Assembly (NCBI RefSeq): GCF_000252125.1
Contig: NZ_AHKF01000020.1
Span: 62,001-126,000, forward strand
DNA from: Flavobacterium frigoris PS1
Lineage (GTDB): Bacteria; Bacteroidota; Bacteroidia; Flavobacteriales; Flavobacteriaceae
Direction of reading: 5' to 3'
DNA: 64,000 nt
Shown: piece after piece, positions 47,154-55,810 of the stretch
Layout: each line of letters begins with the position of its first letter
Numbering within the stretch: the stretch's first letter is position 1
Program-made: the position numbers and the translations under genes
Notes under the pieces: generated by a model
What the model saw: only the letters and a program-made list of their open reading frames with translations
What the model was told of the DNA's origin: nothing
Databases searched by the model: none

Positions 47154-48003
47154 AATTAAAAACATCTTGGTCGCATTAGACCTTTCGGATATTGATAACA
47201 CCCTTATTGAATATGCATCATTTATTGCAGATACGCTTAAGGTTAAAAAAGTGTACTTTGTACATAATATAAAAAAATACGAGATATCGGAATTATTTGA
47301 AGAACAGTTAAAGGATATTAACCTTGACGAAATAATAGGGGATGAGTTGAATGAAAAGGTAGAAGAGAAATTTAAATCTTCAGTAGAATGGGAAGTGCTT
47401 ATTTCTGAAGACCCTTATTCTGAATCCTTGATCAATTACATTGTCAACAAATACGAAGTTCAGTTGGCTTTAATTGGTAATAAAAATAAGATAAAAGGTA
47501 CTGGAGTCGTTAGCGGAAAATTATTGCGTTTGCTTAAATGTAATATTCTGTCTATCCCTAAAAATGCGAAACCTGTTATTAGCAATATTTGGGCTGGAAC
47601 AGATTTTTCAAGTGCTTCTAATAAGGTTTTTGAAGTGGCTGAAAATTTACAAAAAAACACTGATGCTAAAGTAAAAGCGGTCCACGTTTACAATGTGCCG
47701 TTACAATTTTCGCCTTACATTCCAAAGGAGCACCTTGATGCGAAGATTGAAAATCATCTGAAGGAAAAATATGAGAAATTCATAAAAAAGGTGGGATATA
47801 AAGGGGAGTTAACTACAGAAATTATTCCAGGAAGAGATAGCGGGGTTGCAGAAAAACTGCGTGCAAAAGCCGCAGCTGCTAAGGTTGATCTTATTATTGT
47901 AGGAGACAAAGGCAGAAACACTTTTTCTTCTTTACTAGTAGGAAGTGTTACCGAGGAGCTTTTCAACCAAGATCTGGAAGTGCCTTTATGGATTGTAAAG
48001 TAG
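47146..48003 (+). CDS. Tandem-domain universal stress protein (UspA family)
   Basis: The 285-residue cytoplasmic protein contains two Usp domains. The first (residues 1-140) begins IKNILVALDLSD. The second (about 145-285) ends with LIIVGDKGRNTFSSLLVGS and VTEELF, the ATP-binding G-x2-G-x9-G-type motif. The second domain keeps the nucleotide-binding glycines, whereas the first looks more degenerate (IGNKNKIKGTGVVSGKLLR). It overlaps the BCCT transporter gene, a fused arrangement known from TeaD-TeaABC systems in which a Usp protein controls osmolyte uptake. A regulatory role for this transporter is inferred. Confidence 0.92.
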   Translation: MTEIKNILVALDLSDIDNTLIEYASFIADTLKVKKVYFVHNIKKYEISELFEEQLKDINLDEIIGDELNEKVEEKFKSSVEWEVLISEDPYSESLINYIVNKYEVQLALIGNKNKIKGTGVVSGKLLRLLKCNILSIPKNAKPVISNIWAGTDFSSASNKVFEVAENLQKNTDAKVKAVHVYNVPLQFSPYIPKEHLDAKIENHLKEKYEKFIKKVGYKGELTTEIIPGRDSGVAEKLRAKAAAAKVDLIIVGDKGRNTFSSLLVGSVTEELFNQDLEVPLWIVK

Positions 48004-48050
48004 AAAATTAAAACTTGGGATAGCCTCTCAATATATTTTGAAATAAATTT

Positions 48051-48086
48051 AAAAGCTGCAATCATCTCGTTGATTGCGGCTTTTTT
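48051..48086 (+). terminator. Terminator of the BCCT-Usp operon
   Basis: AAAAGCTGCAATCA and TGATTGCGGCTTTT form a 14-bp stem with one wobble pair and a 6-base loop, 47 bases after the stop. Confidence 0.85.
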
Positions 48087-48252
48087 AAACAAATAAATTT
48101 AACTAAAAATTATTTTTTTTTCTTAAAAGTAAAACTAATTTTTAGCTACTAATTTTGATGTTATTACTATTAAAATATTTATTCTTTTATAATAATTTAC
48201 GACAGCTATGATTTTGGCAATGTTATTGCGTTAAATGCTAAAAATAAATCTC

Positions 48253-48681
48253 ATGAAAAAACTAATGTTATCACTGACCATTTTCTGTTCGGTACTTATT
48301 TCTTGTAATTCTGTAAAAACAGCCAACAGTAAAATGACTTCACTTGAAGGTTCTTGGGAATTAAATTACATATCTGGTCCACGTATAGTCTTTGATGGTT
48401 TGTATCCCAATAATAAGCCAACTATTGCTTTTGATTTGAAAGAGAACAGAGTCTTAGGGAAAAATAGTTGTAACAGTTACTTCGGACCATTGGCTGTTGA
48501 TGGCAACAAAATTGATTTCAAAGGACCAATGGGAGCTACAAAAATGTTTTGTCCAGGCGAAGGTGAGAATGTTTATATGACGACACTCGAGAAAATAGAT
48601 TCTTATTCTGTTTCAGAAGATGGAAAAACATTAACGTTAATAATGGACGACATCGCAATGATGCGTTTTGATAAGAAGTAA
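48253..48681 (+). CDS. META/HslJ-type lipoprotein
   Basis: From Met at 48253 the 142-residue protein has a lipoprotein signal (MKKLMLSLTIFCSVLISCNS, lipobox LISC). A META domain follows with SWELNYISGP, GKNSCNSYFGPLAVDGNKID and MGATKMFCPGEGENVYM. The domain occurs in E. coli HslJ, a heat- and novobiocin-associated outer-membrane lipoprotein of unclear mechanism. An upstream in-frame Met (48235) lacks the compact signal and is less likely. The next gene starts 4 bases after the stop, so the two are cotranscribed. Confidence 0.9.
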   Translation: MKKLMLSLTIFCSVLISCNSVKTANSKMTSLEGSWELNYISGPRIVFDGLYPNNKPTIAFDLKENRVLGKNSCNSYFGPLAVDGNKIDFKGPMGATKMFCPGEGENVYMTTLEKIDSYSVSEDGKTLTLIMDDIAMMRFDKK

Positions 48682-48685
48682 CACT

Positions 48686-49138
48686 ATGAAAAAAAATATA
48701 GTTACATTAGTAATTGTCTCATTGTCCTTTTTTAGCTGTAAGAAAGAAATAAAAACGGTAGAAGCAAAAAAAGATACAATTGCAGATGTTGTTGATACAA
48801 TTACAACAGATATGCATAATTCTCAAAATGCTTTAGATTGGCCAGGAACCTACAAAGGAATGACTCCTTGTGCAGATTGTGAGGGAATTGAAACGGAACT
48901 AATCTTGAATAAAGATCTGACTTTTGTTTTGAAAACAAAATATTTGGGCAAAGAAAAGGAAAATGTTTTTGAAGAAAAAGGTGATTTTACTTGGAATGCA
49001 TCTGGCTCCATTATCTCTTTAAAAGGAATATCTTATCAATATAAAGTGGGAGAAAATACGTTGACGCAATTGGATTTGGATGGAAAAGCAAGTACGGGTT
49101 TATTAGCAGATATGTATATTCTAAAGAAATATAATTAG
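48686..49138 (+). CDS. NlpE N-terminal-domain lipoprotein
   Basis: From Met at 48686 the 150-residue lipoprotein has the signal MKKNIVTLVIVSLSFFSCKK (lipobox FFSC). A NlpE-like domain follows with WPGTYKGMTPCADCEGIETE, which contains the CxxC pair of the family. In E. coli NlpE senses envelope stress and copper and activates Cpx; no Cpx system is seen here, so the role is probably envelope sensing or lipid binding. It lies in an operon with the META lipoprotein gene, only 4 bases downstream. A terminator follows. Confidence 0.9.
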   Translation: MKKNIVTLVIVSLSFFSCKKEIKTVEAKKDTIADVVDTITTDMHNSQNALDWPGTYKGMTPCADCEGIETELILNKDLTFVLKTKYLGKEKENVFEEKGDFTWNASGSIISLKGISYQYKVGENTLTQLDLDGKASTGLLADMYILKKYN

Positions 49139-49153
49139 AAATTTGAATTAAAT

Positions 49154-49192
49154 AAAAAAACCGTCCTGTTTGTTAGAACAAGACGGTTTTTT
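49154..49192. terminator. Terminator between the NlpE-like gene and the convergent acyl-CoA dehydrogenase gene
   Basis: AAAAAACCGTC-c-TGTT pairs with AACA-a-GACGGTTTTTT with a single mismatch, around a 6-base loop. Both strands end in T residues. Confidence 0.85.
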
Positions 49193-49226
49193 AACAAATA
49201 AATTCAATTAAAAACTACCTTATTGC

Positions 49227-51017
49227 TTAGAAGCAATATTGGTTTTCTGCTACTAATTTAGTAGTAATAGCTTCTCTTAGTCCAACAACATTTGGCATAT
49301 TAGTATATTTTGTGAAACGTCTCAAGCCCATTAGCATCATACGTTGTTCGTCACCTTCAGCAAAAGAGATTATGCTTTCTTTTCCTTTTAGAGTTACAAC
49401 ATCAACCGCTTGGTACAAGTATAATTTTGCCATTGCAATTTGTTCCACTATTTTGTCTTCACCTTCTTTTTTGGCCATTTTTTCAGTTCTTAAAATGGTA
49501 CTTTCAGCCATATAGATTTCGATAAGAATATCAGAAGCTGCCATTAATAACTGTTGGTGTGCATCTAAGTCTGGTCCGTATTTTTGAACGGCACCGCCTG
49601 CAACCATTAAGAATGCTTTTTTCAACTTAGCGATCATTTCCTTTTCTTCTGCAAATAATTCAGAGTAGTCAGGAGTTTCAAAAGATGGTATTCCCATTAA
49701 TTCTTCTTGTACTTTTGAAGCAGGTCCTAGTAAGTCAACATGACCTTTCATTGCTTTTTTGATCAACATTCCTACTGAAAGCATTCTGTTGATTTCGTTA
49801 GTACCTTCGTAGATACGAGCGATACGAGCGTCTCTCCAAGCACTTTCCATTGGTGTGTCTTCAGAGAATCCCATTCCACCAAAGATTTGAATTCCTTCAT
49901 CAGCACAGTTTTGTACATCTTCAGATACTGCTACTTTAAGGACAGAACATTCAATTGCATATTCTTCAACCCCTTTTAATTCGGCATCTTGATGCGTAGC
50001 ACCTTCTGCTTCACGAGCAGAGATTCTGTCTTCAATATTTTTTGCTGCTCTATAAGTAGCACTTTCACCTGCATAACAAGAAGTTGCCATTTCAGCTAAT
50101 TTGGCACGAATCGCTCCAAATTGAGAGATTGCAGTGTTAAACTGGATTCTTTCGTTTGCATATACAGTAGCGTTAGTAATCACTCTACGTTGTGCGTCAA
50201 GACAGGCTGCAGCCAATTTGATACGACCAACATTCAGAGCGTTCATTGCAATTTTGAAACCGTTCCCTCTTTCAGAAAGCATGTTTTCAACAGGAACCGT
50301 AGTCTCGTTGAAGAAGACCTGACGAGTTGATGAAGCACGAATACCTAATTTGTGTTCTTCTTCACCCATTGAAATTCCATTGTCGTCAGAATTTTCAACG
50401 ATAAAACCAGTAATGTTTTTATCATCTCCAATACGTGCAAAAACGATGAATACGCTGCAGAAACCTGCATTCGAAATCCACATTTTTTGACCTGTGATAG
50501 AATATGTTTTTCCGTCTTCAGATAAAACAGCTTTTGTTTTTCCTGAATTCGCATCTGATCCTGCACCTGGCTCAGTAAGACAATAAGCACCAAACCATTC
50601 GCCAGAAGCTAATTTAGGTACGTATTTTTGTTTTTGTTCTTCTGTACCGTATAAAGTGATTGGCATAGTTCCAATTCCTGTATGTGCTCCAAAAGCAGTC
50701 GAGAATGATCCCGTTGCTCCAGAGATATAATCACAAACTAAAACGGTGTTTACAAATCCCATTCCCATTCCACCGTAAGACTCAGGAACTGCAACGCTCA
50801 AGAAACCTAAGTCACCTGCTTTACGCATGGTTTCTTCAGTTAAGGCGTAATCTTTCTTTTCAAAACGGTCTTTATAAGGCCATAATTCTTTGTCTACAAA
50901 CTCTTTTACAGAGTCACGCATCATTAATTGTTCTTCATTGAAATCTTCTGGTGTAAAGATGTCTTCACACTTGGTTTCTTTTACAAGGAATTGACCCCCT
51001 CTGGTTACGTCGCTCAT
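49227..51017 (-). CDS. Acyl-CoA dehydrogenase (long form)
   Basis: The 596-residue flavoenzyme catalyses the first step of beta-oxidation, making trans-2-enoyl-CoA. Core domains show YCLTEPGAGSDANSGKT, KMWISNAGF and the FAD/substrate segments QIFGGMGFSEDTPMESAWRD and ARIARIYEGTNEINRMLSVG, with the catalytic Glu in YEGTNEI. A C-terminal extension of about 150 residues beyond the usual 380 places it in the long ACAD group. Its operon neighbours encode thiolase and the HAD-ECH protein, so it supplies their substrate. It stands at the 3' end of the fatty-acid operon. Confidence 0.95.
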   Translation of the reverse strand: MSDVTRGGQFLVKETKCEDIFTPEDFNEEQLMMRDSVKEFVDKELWPYKDRFEKKDYALTEETMRKAGDLGFLSVAVPESYGGMGMGFVNTVLVCDYISGATGSFSTAFGAHTGIGTMPITLYGTEEQKQKYVPKLASGEWFGAYCLTEPGAGSDANSGKTKAVLSEDGKTYSITGQKMWISNAGFCSVFIVFARIGDDKNITGFIVENSDDNGISMGEEEHKLGIRASSTRQVFFNETTVPVENMLSERGNGFKIAMNALNVGRIKLAAACLDAQRRVITNATVYANERIQFNTAISQFGAIRAKLAEMATSCYAGESATYRAAKNIEDRISAREAEGATHQDAELKGVEEYAIECSVLKVAVSEDVQNCADEGIQIFGGMGFSEDTPMESAWRDARIARIYEGTNEINRMLSVGMLIKKAMKGHVDLLGPASKVQEELMGIPSFETPDYSELFAEEKEMIAKLKKAFLMVAGGAVQKYGPDLDAHQQLLMAASDILIEIYMAESTILRTEKMAKKEGEDKIVEQIAMAKLYLYQAVDVVTLKGKESIISFAEGDEQRMMLMGLRRFTKYTNMPNVVGLREAITTKLVAENQYCF

Positions 51018-51055
51018 GACTTTGTTATTTTAAATTTTGAATTATAAATTTTAAA

Positions 51056-51409
51056 TTATTTTGTATTCGCTTCCTGAGAAGTTTTAATAATTTTTGTTAT
51101 TATGTTTATTATATGCTCAATCTCAATTAAATAATTGGTCATCGAAATTGTTGTTAGATTAGATTTGTCCAATAAACGCAACCAATATTTGGTTTCTCTC
51201 GCTTCTTTAGAGGCAATTGCCATTTTGTGAACAAAATCTTTTCTAGATTGGGCTGCAATAGCTTCTTCAACATTTGCTCCAAGGCTTGTTGCAGACCTTA
51301 GTATTTGTTTAGAAATTATGAATTCGTTTTCCTTTTTTAAGGAGATGAAAAGATTTACTATAATCAGTGCAAAATCAAATGTTTTTGTAGCGATTATATT
51401 TTCTTTCAT
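51056..51409 (-). CDS. Four-helix bundle protein (S23/IVP-like)
   Basis: The 117-residue protein matches the four-helix-bundle family named after the 23S rRNA intervening-sequence protein: MKENIIATKTFDFALIIVNL at the start, then ILRSATSLGANVEEAIAAQS and EARETKYWLRLLD. The family is widely dispersed in Bacteroidota and often sits inside operons without metabolic relation. The gene is inserted between thiolase and acyl-CoA dehydrogenase, 36 bases after the thiolase stop and 38 bases before the dehydrogenase start. Its function is unknown. It is a likely mobile passenger in the beta-oxidation operon. Confidence 0.85.
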   Translation of the reverse strand: MKENIIATKTFDFALIIVNLFISLKKENEFIISKQILRSATSLGANVEEAIAAQSRKDFVHKMAIASKEARETKYWLRLLDKSNLTTISMTNYLIEIEHIINIITKIIKTSQEANTK

Positions 51410-51445
51410 CTCACTTAAAATTTAGAATTCATCATTTAAAATAAA

Positions 51446-52627
51446 TTAAAGGAGTTCATAAACCCCAGCACTTCCTTGACCTGTTCCCACGCACATAGTA
51501 ACGATTCCGTATTTGTTACCACGACGTTTCATTTCGTCAAATAATTGAACGGATAGTTTAGCACCTGTACAACCTAGTGGATGTCCCATTGCGATTGCAC
51601 CACCGTTTACATTGATGATATCAGGATTTAAATCAAGTTCTCTTATTACGGCAAGTGATTGTGAGGCAAAAGCTTCGTTTAATTCTATTAAGTCAATATC
51701 ATTGATAGACAGTCCTGCTTGTTTCAATACTTTTGGTATTGCTTTTACAGGTCCTATTCCCATGATTCTAGGTTCAACACCTGCAGATGCAAAGTTTACT
51801 AATCTAGCGATAGGTTCTAGGTTTAGTTCTTTTACCATCTCTTCGCTCATTACAAGTACAAAAGCGGCACCATCACTCATTTGTGAAGAGTTACCAGCCG
51901 TTACGCTTCCACCAGCTTCAAAAACGGGTCTTAAACCTGCTAATGCTTCTTTTGAAGTTCCAAATCTTGGTCCTTCGTCTTTGTTTACAACGTAAGACTT
52001 TGTTTCTTTTTTACCATTTTCATTGATAAACGTTTGTTCAACAGTAATTGGAACGATTTGTTTGTCAAATTTACCATCAGCTTGCGCTTTCAAGGCTTTC
52101 ATATGAGAGTTGTAAGCAAACTCATCTTGATCTTCTCTTGACACTTTAAATTGCTGTGCTACTGCTTCGGCTGTTAAACCCATTCCCCAGTAGTAGTCCT
52201 CGTTTCCTGCTTTTGCAACAGCATAATCAGGAGTCGGTTTGTAACCTCCCATTGGAATGAAACTCATACTTTCAGCACCACCTGCAATAATACAATGTGC
52301 CATTCCTGATTGGATTTTGGCTGTAGCCATCCCAATTGTTTCCAATCCCGACGCACAGTAACGGTTAACCGTTACACCCGGAACATCTTCGATTTTCAAT
52401 CCCATTAAGGAAATCAAACGAGCAATGTTTAATCCTTGTTCTGCTTCCGGCATGGCATTTCCTACCATCACGTCATCGATACGAGTCTTGTCAAAATCAG
52501 GTAGCTCATTCATCATAAATTCGATGGTTTCTGCAGCTAATTCATCAGGTCTTTTAAATCTGAACACTCCTTTTGGGGCTTTCCCCACGGCTGTTCTGTA
52601 TGCTTTTACTATATAGGCTGTTTTCAT
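51446..52627 (-). CDS. fadA: Acetyl-CoA C-acyltransferase (thiolase)
   Basis: The 393-residue thiolase cleaves 3-ketoacyl-CoA with CoA in the last step of beta-oxidation. The nucleophile is Cys91 in VNRYCASGLETIGM, His lies in GGAIAMGHPLGCTGAKL, and the second Cys is Cys379 in TMCVGTGQGSAG. All catalytic residues are present. It lies between the HAD-ECH gene (109 bases upstream, with an inverted-repeat element in the gap) and the four-helix-bundle gene. It cannot be distinguished from biosynthetic thiolase by motifs alone, but the operon favours degradation. Confidence 0.96.
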   Translation of the reverse strand: MKTAYIVKAYRTAVGKAPKGVFRFKRPDELAAETIEFMMNELPDFDKTRIDDVMVGNAMPEAEQGLNIARLISLMGLKIEDVPGVTVNRYCASGLETIGMATAKIQSGMAHCIIAGGAESMSFIPMGGYKPTPDYAVAKAGNEDYYWGMGLTAEAVAQQFKVSREDQDEFAYNSHMKALKAQADGKFDKQIVPITVEQTFINENGKKETKSYVVNKDEGPRFGTSKEALAGLRPVFEAGGSVTAGNSSQMSDGAAFVLVMSEEMVKELNLEPIARLVNFASAGVEPRIMGIGPVKAIPKVLKQAGLSINDIDLIELNEAFASQSLAVIRELDLNPDIINVNGGAIAMGHPLGCTGAKLSVQLFDEMKRRGNKYGIVTMCVGTGQGSAGVYELL

Positions 52628-52630
52628 ATT

Positions 52631-52733
52631 AGCCCCCTAACCCCCGAAGGGGGAATTCCTATTAGGGGTGAATAGGATTTTAAGTTAATATTATGGTTAA
52701 ACCTTCTAAATTCCCCCTTGGGGGGTAGGGGGC
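52631..52733. repeat. G/C-run inverted repeat element (REP-like), 103 bases
   Basis: The left arm AGCCCCCTAACCCCC-GA-AGGGGGAATT and the right arm AATTCCCCCTTGGGGGGTAGG followed by GGGCT are near-perfect inverted copies around a 53-base centre. The arms are much richer in G and C than the flanks. The element fills the gap between the HAD-ECH and thiolase genes. Similar C-run words occur as dispersed elements in Flavobacterium, as I recall. Confidence 0.75.
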
Positions 52734-52735
52734 TC

Positions 52736-55126
52736 TTAATTTCTAAGAGGTTTCCCTTTGGTTAACATAAACTGGATTCTTTCTAGTGTTTTTCTTTCTG
52801 TACATAGTGACAAGAAAGCTTCACGTTCCAAATCCAATAAATATTGTTCACTTACCAATGTTGGTTCAGATAAATCACCACCAGCCATTACATAAGCCAG
52901 TTTGTTTGCGATTTTCTTATCGTGTTCAGATATGTATTTTCCAGCTTCCATTTGGTCCGTTCCTACTAAGAACATTCCCAATGCTTGTTTTCCTAATACC
53001 TTAACATCCGTTCTGTGAATAGGTTGTGTATAACCTGCTTCAGCCATAATCAATGCATGTTTCTTGGCTTCAGCAATCTGACGGTCTTTGTTCACTACAA
53101 TGATATCTTTTCCTTTTTGTAAAAGTCCAGAGTCAAAAGCTTCGTATCCAGAAGTAGATACTTTAGCCATAGCAATCGTCAAGAAATACTCTTGCAATAC
53201 ATTCAGCTCCACATCATTTTTGTGAAATAAATCAGAAGCACGCAAGGCTAGTTCTTTCGAACCACCACCACCAGGAATTACTCCAACTCCAAACTCAACT
53301 AATCCCATATAGGTTTCAGCTGCAGCGACTACTTTATCAGCATGTAAACTCATTTCGCAACCTCCACCAAAAGTCATTCCGTGAGGCGCAACCACTACTG
53401 GAATTCCAGAGTAACGCACACGCATCATGGTGTCTTGGAACATTTTGATAGCCATGTTCAATTCGTCATATTCTTGCTCAACAGCCATCATGAATATCAT
53501 CCCGATATTAGCACCAACAGAGAAATTCGCTGCTTGATTCCCAATAACCAGACCTTGATATTCATTTTCAGCCAAATCGATTCCTTTATTGATCGCTTGT
53601 AAAACATCGCCACCAATGGTATTCATTTTAGACTTAAATTCTAAGTTCAAGATTCCATCTCCTAAGTCTTCTATAATTGCACCGCTATTGCTCCATACTT
53701 TTTTGCTTTCGCGAATGTTGTTCAAGATGATAAATGAATCTTGACCAGGAACTTTAGTTTGTGATTTTGTAGGGATATTGTAGAAATAAGTAGCCCCTTC
53801 TTTAATAGAATAGAAGCTTTTGCTTCCGGCAGCTAGCATATCATTTACCCAAGCAGCAGGAGCAAGGCCTTCTGCTTTCATGATTTCAATTCCTTTTTCG
53901 ACACCTATAGCGTCCCAAATTTCGAATGGACCATTCTCCCAACCGAATCCAGCTTTCATAGCATCATCGATTTTGTATAATTCATCTGAGATTTCAGGAA
54001 TTCTATTCGAAACATAAGCAAACATACCGGCAAAACTTTTGCGATAAAATTCACCCGCTTTGTCTTTTCCTTTTACCAAAACTTTAAAGCGATCAATTGG
54101 TTTATCAATTGTTTTTGTTAGTTCTAAAGTAGCAAAGGATGCTCTTTTAGCCGCTCTGTATTCCATAGTTTCTAAATCCAAAGTCAGAATTTCTTTTCCT
54201 TCTTTTTTATAGAAACCTTGTCCCGTTTTACTACCAAGCCATTTGTTTTCCATCATTTTATTGACGAAGTCTGGCAGTTTGAATAATTCGTGTTGCTCGT
54301 CATTTGGACAGTTTTCATAAATTCCATTAGCAACATGTACCAAAGTATCTAGTCCAACAACATCCACTGTTCTGAAAGTAGCTGATTTTGGTCGGCCAAT
54401 AACTGGTCCAGTCAATTTATCTACTTCTTCAATGGTTAATCCCAATTCTTTAACCAAATGGAATAAACTTTGAATTCCGTAAATACCAACACGGTTTCCA
54501 ATGAATGCAGGAGTATCCTTGGCTACAACTGAAGTTTTACCTAAGAATTTCTCTCCGTATATAGTAAGGAAGTCCAAAACTTCAGTTGAAGTTTGTGGTC
54601 CGGGAATAATTTCAAATAATTTTAAGTAACGCGCAGGGTTGAAAAAGTGAGTTCCACAGAAATGTTTTTGGAAATCTTCGCTTCTTCCTTCACTCATAAA
54701 GTGAATCGGAATTCCAGATGTGTTTGAAGTAACCAAAGTTCCTGGCTTTCTGAATTTTTCGATTTGTTCGAAAACCATTTTCTTGATGTCCAAACGCTCT
54801 ACTACCACCTCAATAATCCAGTCAACAGTAGCAATTTTTGCCATGTCATCCGTAGTATTTCCAGTTGTAATTCGGTTAGCGAATTTCTGACTGTAAATAG
54901 GAGAGGGTTTTGACTTCAAGGAGTTCGCTAAATGCTCGTTTACCAATCTGTTTCTAACGATTTTACTTTCTAAAGTCAGACCTTTTTTAGTTTCGGCATC
55001 CGTAAGTTCTCTTGGAACAATGTCCAAAAGTAAAACTTCAACTCCAATGTTGGCAAAATGGCAAGCAATTCCTGAACCCATAATTCCGGATCCTATCACT
55101 GCAACTTTTTTAATTGTGCGTTTCAT
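52736..55126 (-). CDS. Bifunctional 3-hydroxyacyl-CoA dehydrogenase/enoyl-CoA hydratase
   Basis: The 796-residue protein covers two beta-oxidation steps. The N-terminal half is a 3-hydroxyacyl-CoA dehydrogenase, with the NAD site VIGSGIMGSGIACHFANIGV (residues 9-28), SNTSGIPIHFM and HFFNPARYLKLFEIIPG. The C-terminal half (about 470-680) has an enoyl-CoA hydratase/crotonase fold with GMTFGGGCEMSLHADKVVAA. The domain order is the reverse of E. coli FadB, as is usual in Bacteroidota. It lies between the MarR regulator gene and the thiolase gene in one operon. FadB-like function is clear; chain-length range is not. Confidence 0.96.
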   Translation of the reverse strand: MKRTIKKVAVIGSGIMGSGIACHFANIGVEVLLLDIVPRELTDAETKKGLTLESKIVRNRLVNEHLANSLKSKPSPIYSQKFANRITTGNTTDDMAKIATVDWIIEVVVERLDIKKMVFEQIEKFRKPGTLVTSNTSGIPIHFMSEGRSEDFQKHFCGTHFFNPARYLKLFEIIPGPQTSTEVLDFLTIYGEKFLGKTSVVAKDTPAFIGNRVGIYGIQSLFHLVKELGLTIEEVDKLTGPVIGRPKSATFRTVDVVGLDTLVHVANGIYENCPNDEQHELFKLPDFVNKMMENKWLGSKTGQGFYKKEGKEILTLDLETMEYRAAKRASFATLELTKTIDKPIDRFKVLVKGKDKAGEFYRKSFAGMFAYVSNRIPEISDELYKIDDAMKAGFGWENGPFEIWDAIGVEKGIEIMKAEGLAPAAWVNDMLAAGSKSFYSIKEGATYFYNIPTKSQTKVPGQDSFIILNNIRESKKVWSNSGAIIEDLGDGILNLEFKSKMNTIGGDVLQAINKGIDLAENEYQGLVIGNQAANFSVGANIGMIFMMAVEQEYDELNMAIKMFQDTMMRVRYSGIPVVVAPHGMTFGGGCEMSLHADKVVAAAETYMGLVEFGVGVIPGGGGSKELALRASDLFHKNDVELNVLQEYFLTIAMAKVSTSGYEAFDSGLLQKGKDIIVVNKDRQIAEAKKHALIMAEAGYTQPIHRTDVKVLGKQALGMFLVGTDQMEAGKYISEHDKKIANKLAYVMAGGDLSEPTLVSEQYLLDLEREAFLSLCTERKTLERIQFMLTKGKPLRN

Positions 55127-55190
55127 ACGTGGTTTATATTTATTTTATATTAAATCCCAAAAGCTATTGGGAATATTGACATTCTTAATT

Positions 55191-55667
55191 TTATTTCAGA
55201 CTGATAATACTATCACTCTCTGAAATCTCAGTTTGAGTAAATATGTTTTTCTCTTGAATCAGTTCGTTGATCGTCTCAGCTACTTCAATGAAATGTTTTA
55301 GTTTTTCGTCAGAGATATGCTGCTTCACAGTTTCATTAAACTTCAAAACGGTATTCTTAGATAACTCTCTTTTCTCTTTACCAAAATCAGTTAGGTAAAT
55401 TAAAACACCGCGACCATCCTCTGGATTTTTCTTTCTGATGATGAGTCCTTTGTCTTCCATTGATTTTAATGTTCTGGTCAAGCTCGTGGCTTCCATCCCC
55501 ATTTTTGGTCCTAAAGCTGTCGAGGGAGTTCCTCCCTCTTTATCAATGCTCAGCAATGCAAAACCAGTAGCCATACTGGCATCGTATTTTGAAGCTTCCT
55601 CGTTATACATTCGTGCAACCGCTTGCCAAGTAGCGCGAAGGATGTAATCTATTGTTTTGTCTTTCAT
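55191..55667 (-). CDS. MarR-family transcriptional regulator
   Basis: The 158-residue winged-helix protein has DNA-recognition helices around ALGPKMGMEATSLTRTLKSM and a wing with RKKNPEDGRGVLIYLTDFG, characteristic of MarR. It is the first gene of a minus-strand operon with HAD-ECH, thiolase and acyl-CoA dehydrogenase, 64 bases upstream of the second gene. It probably represses that operon until an acyl-CoA or fatty acid binds; this is inferred from similar arrangements such as FadR-like MarR systems. A -7 box and an inverted repeat lie upstream. Confidence 0.93.
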   Translation of the reverse strand: MKDKTIDYILRATWQAVARMYNEEASKYDASMATGFALLSIDKEGGTPSTALGPKMGMEATSLTRTLKSMEDKGLIIRKKNPEDGRGVLIYLTDFGKEKRELSKNTVLKFNETVKQHISDEKLKHFIEVAETINELIQEKNIFTQTEISESDSIISLK

Positions 55668-55685
55668 AGGTAACTATATCGATTT

Positions 55686-55718
55686 CAAATATAATAAAAA
55701 AAATACTATGCACGCATA
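55686..55718 (-). promoter_or_regulatory. MarR promoter with candidate operator
   Basis: TATATTTG (55693 to 55686, minus strand) is a -7 box 18 bases before the ATG. TATGC-AC-GCATA (55707-55718) is an inverted repeat 13 bases farther upstream, inside the -33/-7 spacer, a common place for autorepression by MarR proteins. Confidence 0.5.
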
Positions 55719-55810
55719 ATAAATTCAATTTTTTTTTCATAAAAAGTATTAAATATAGAAAAATACCACTGAATTAGAGTCAATTGATTGGTTATTTAAG
55801 GTATTTTTAG

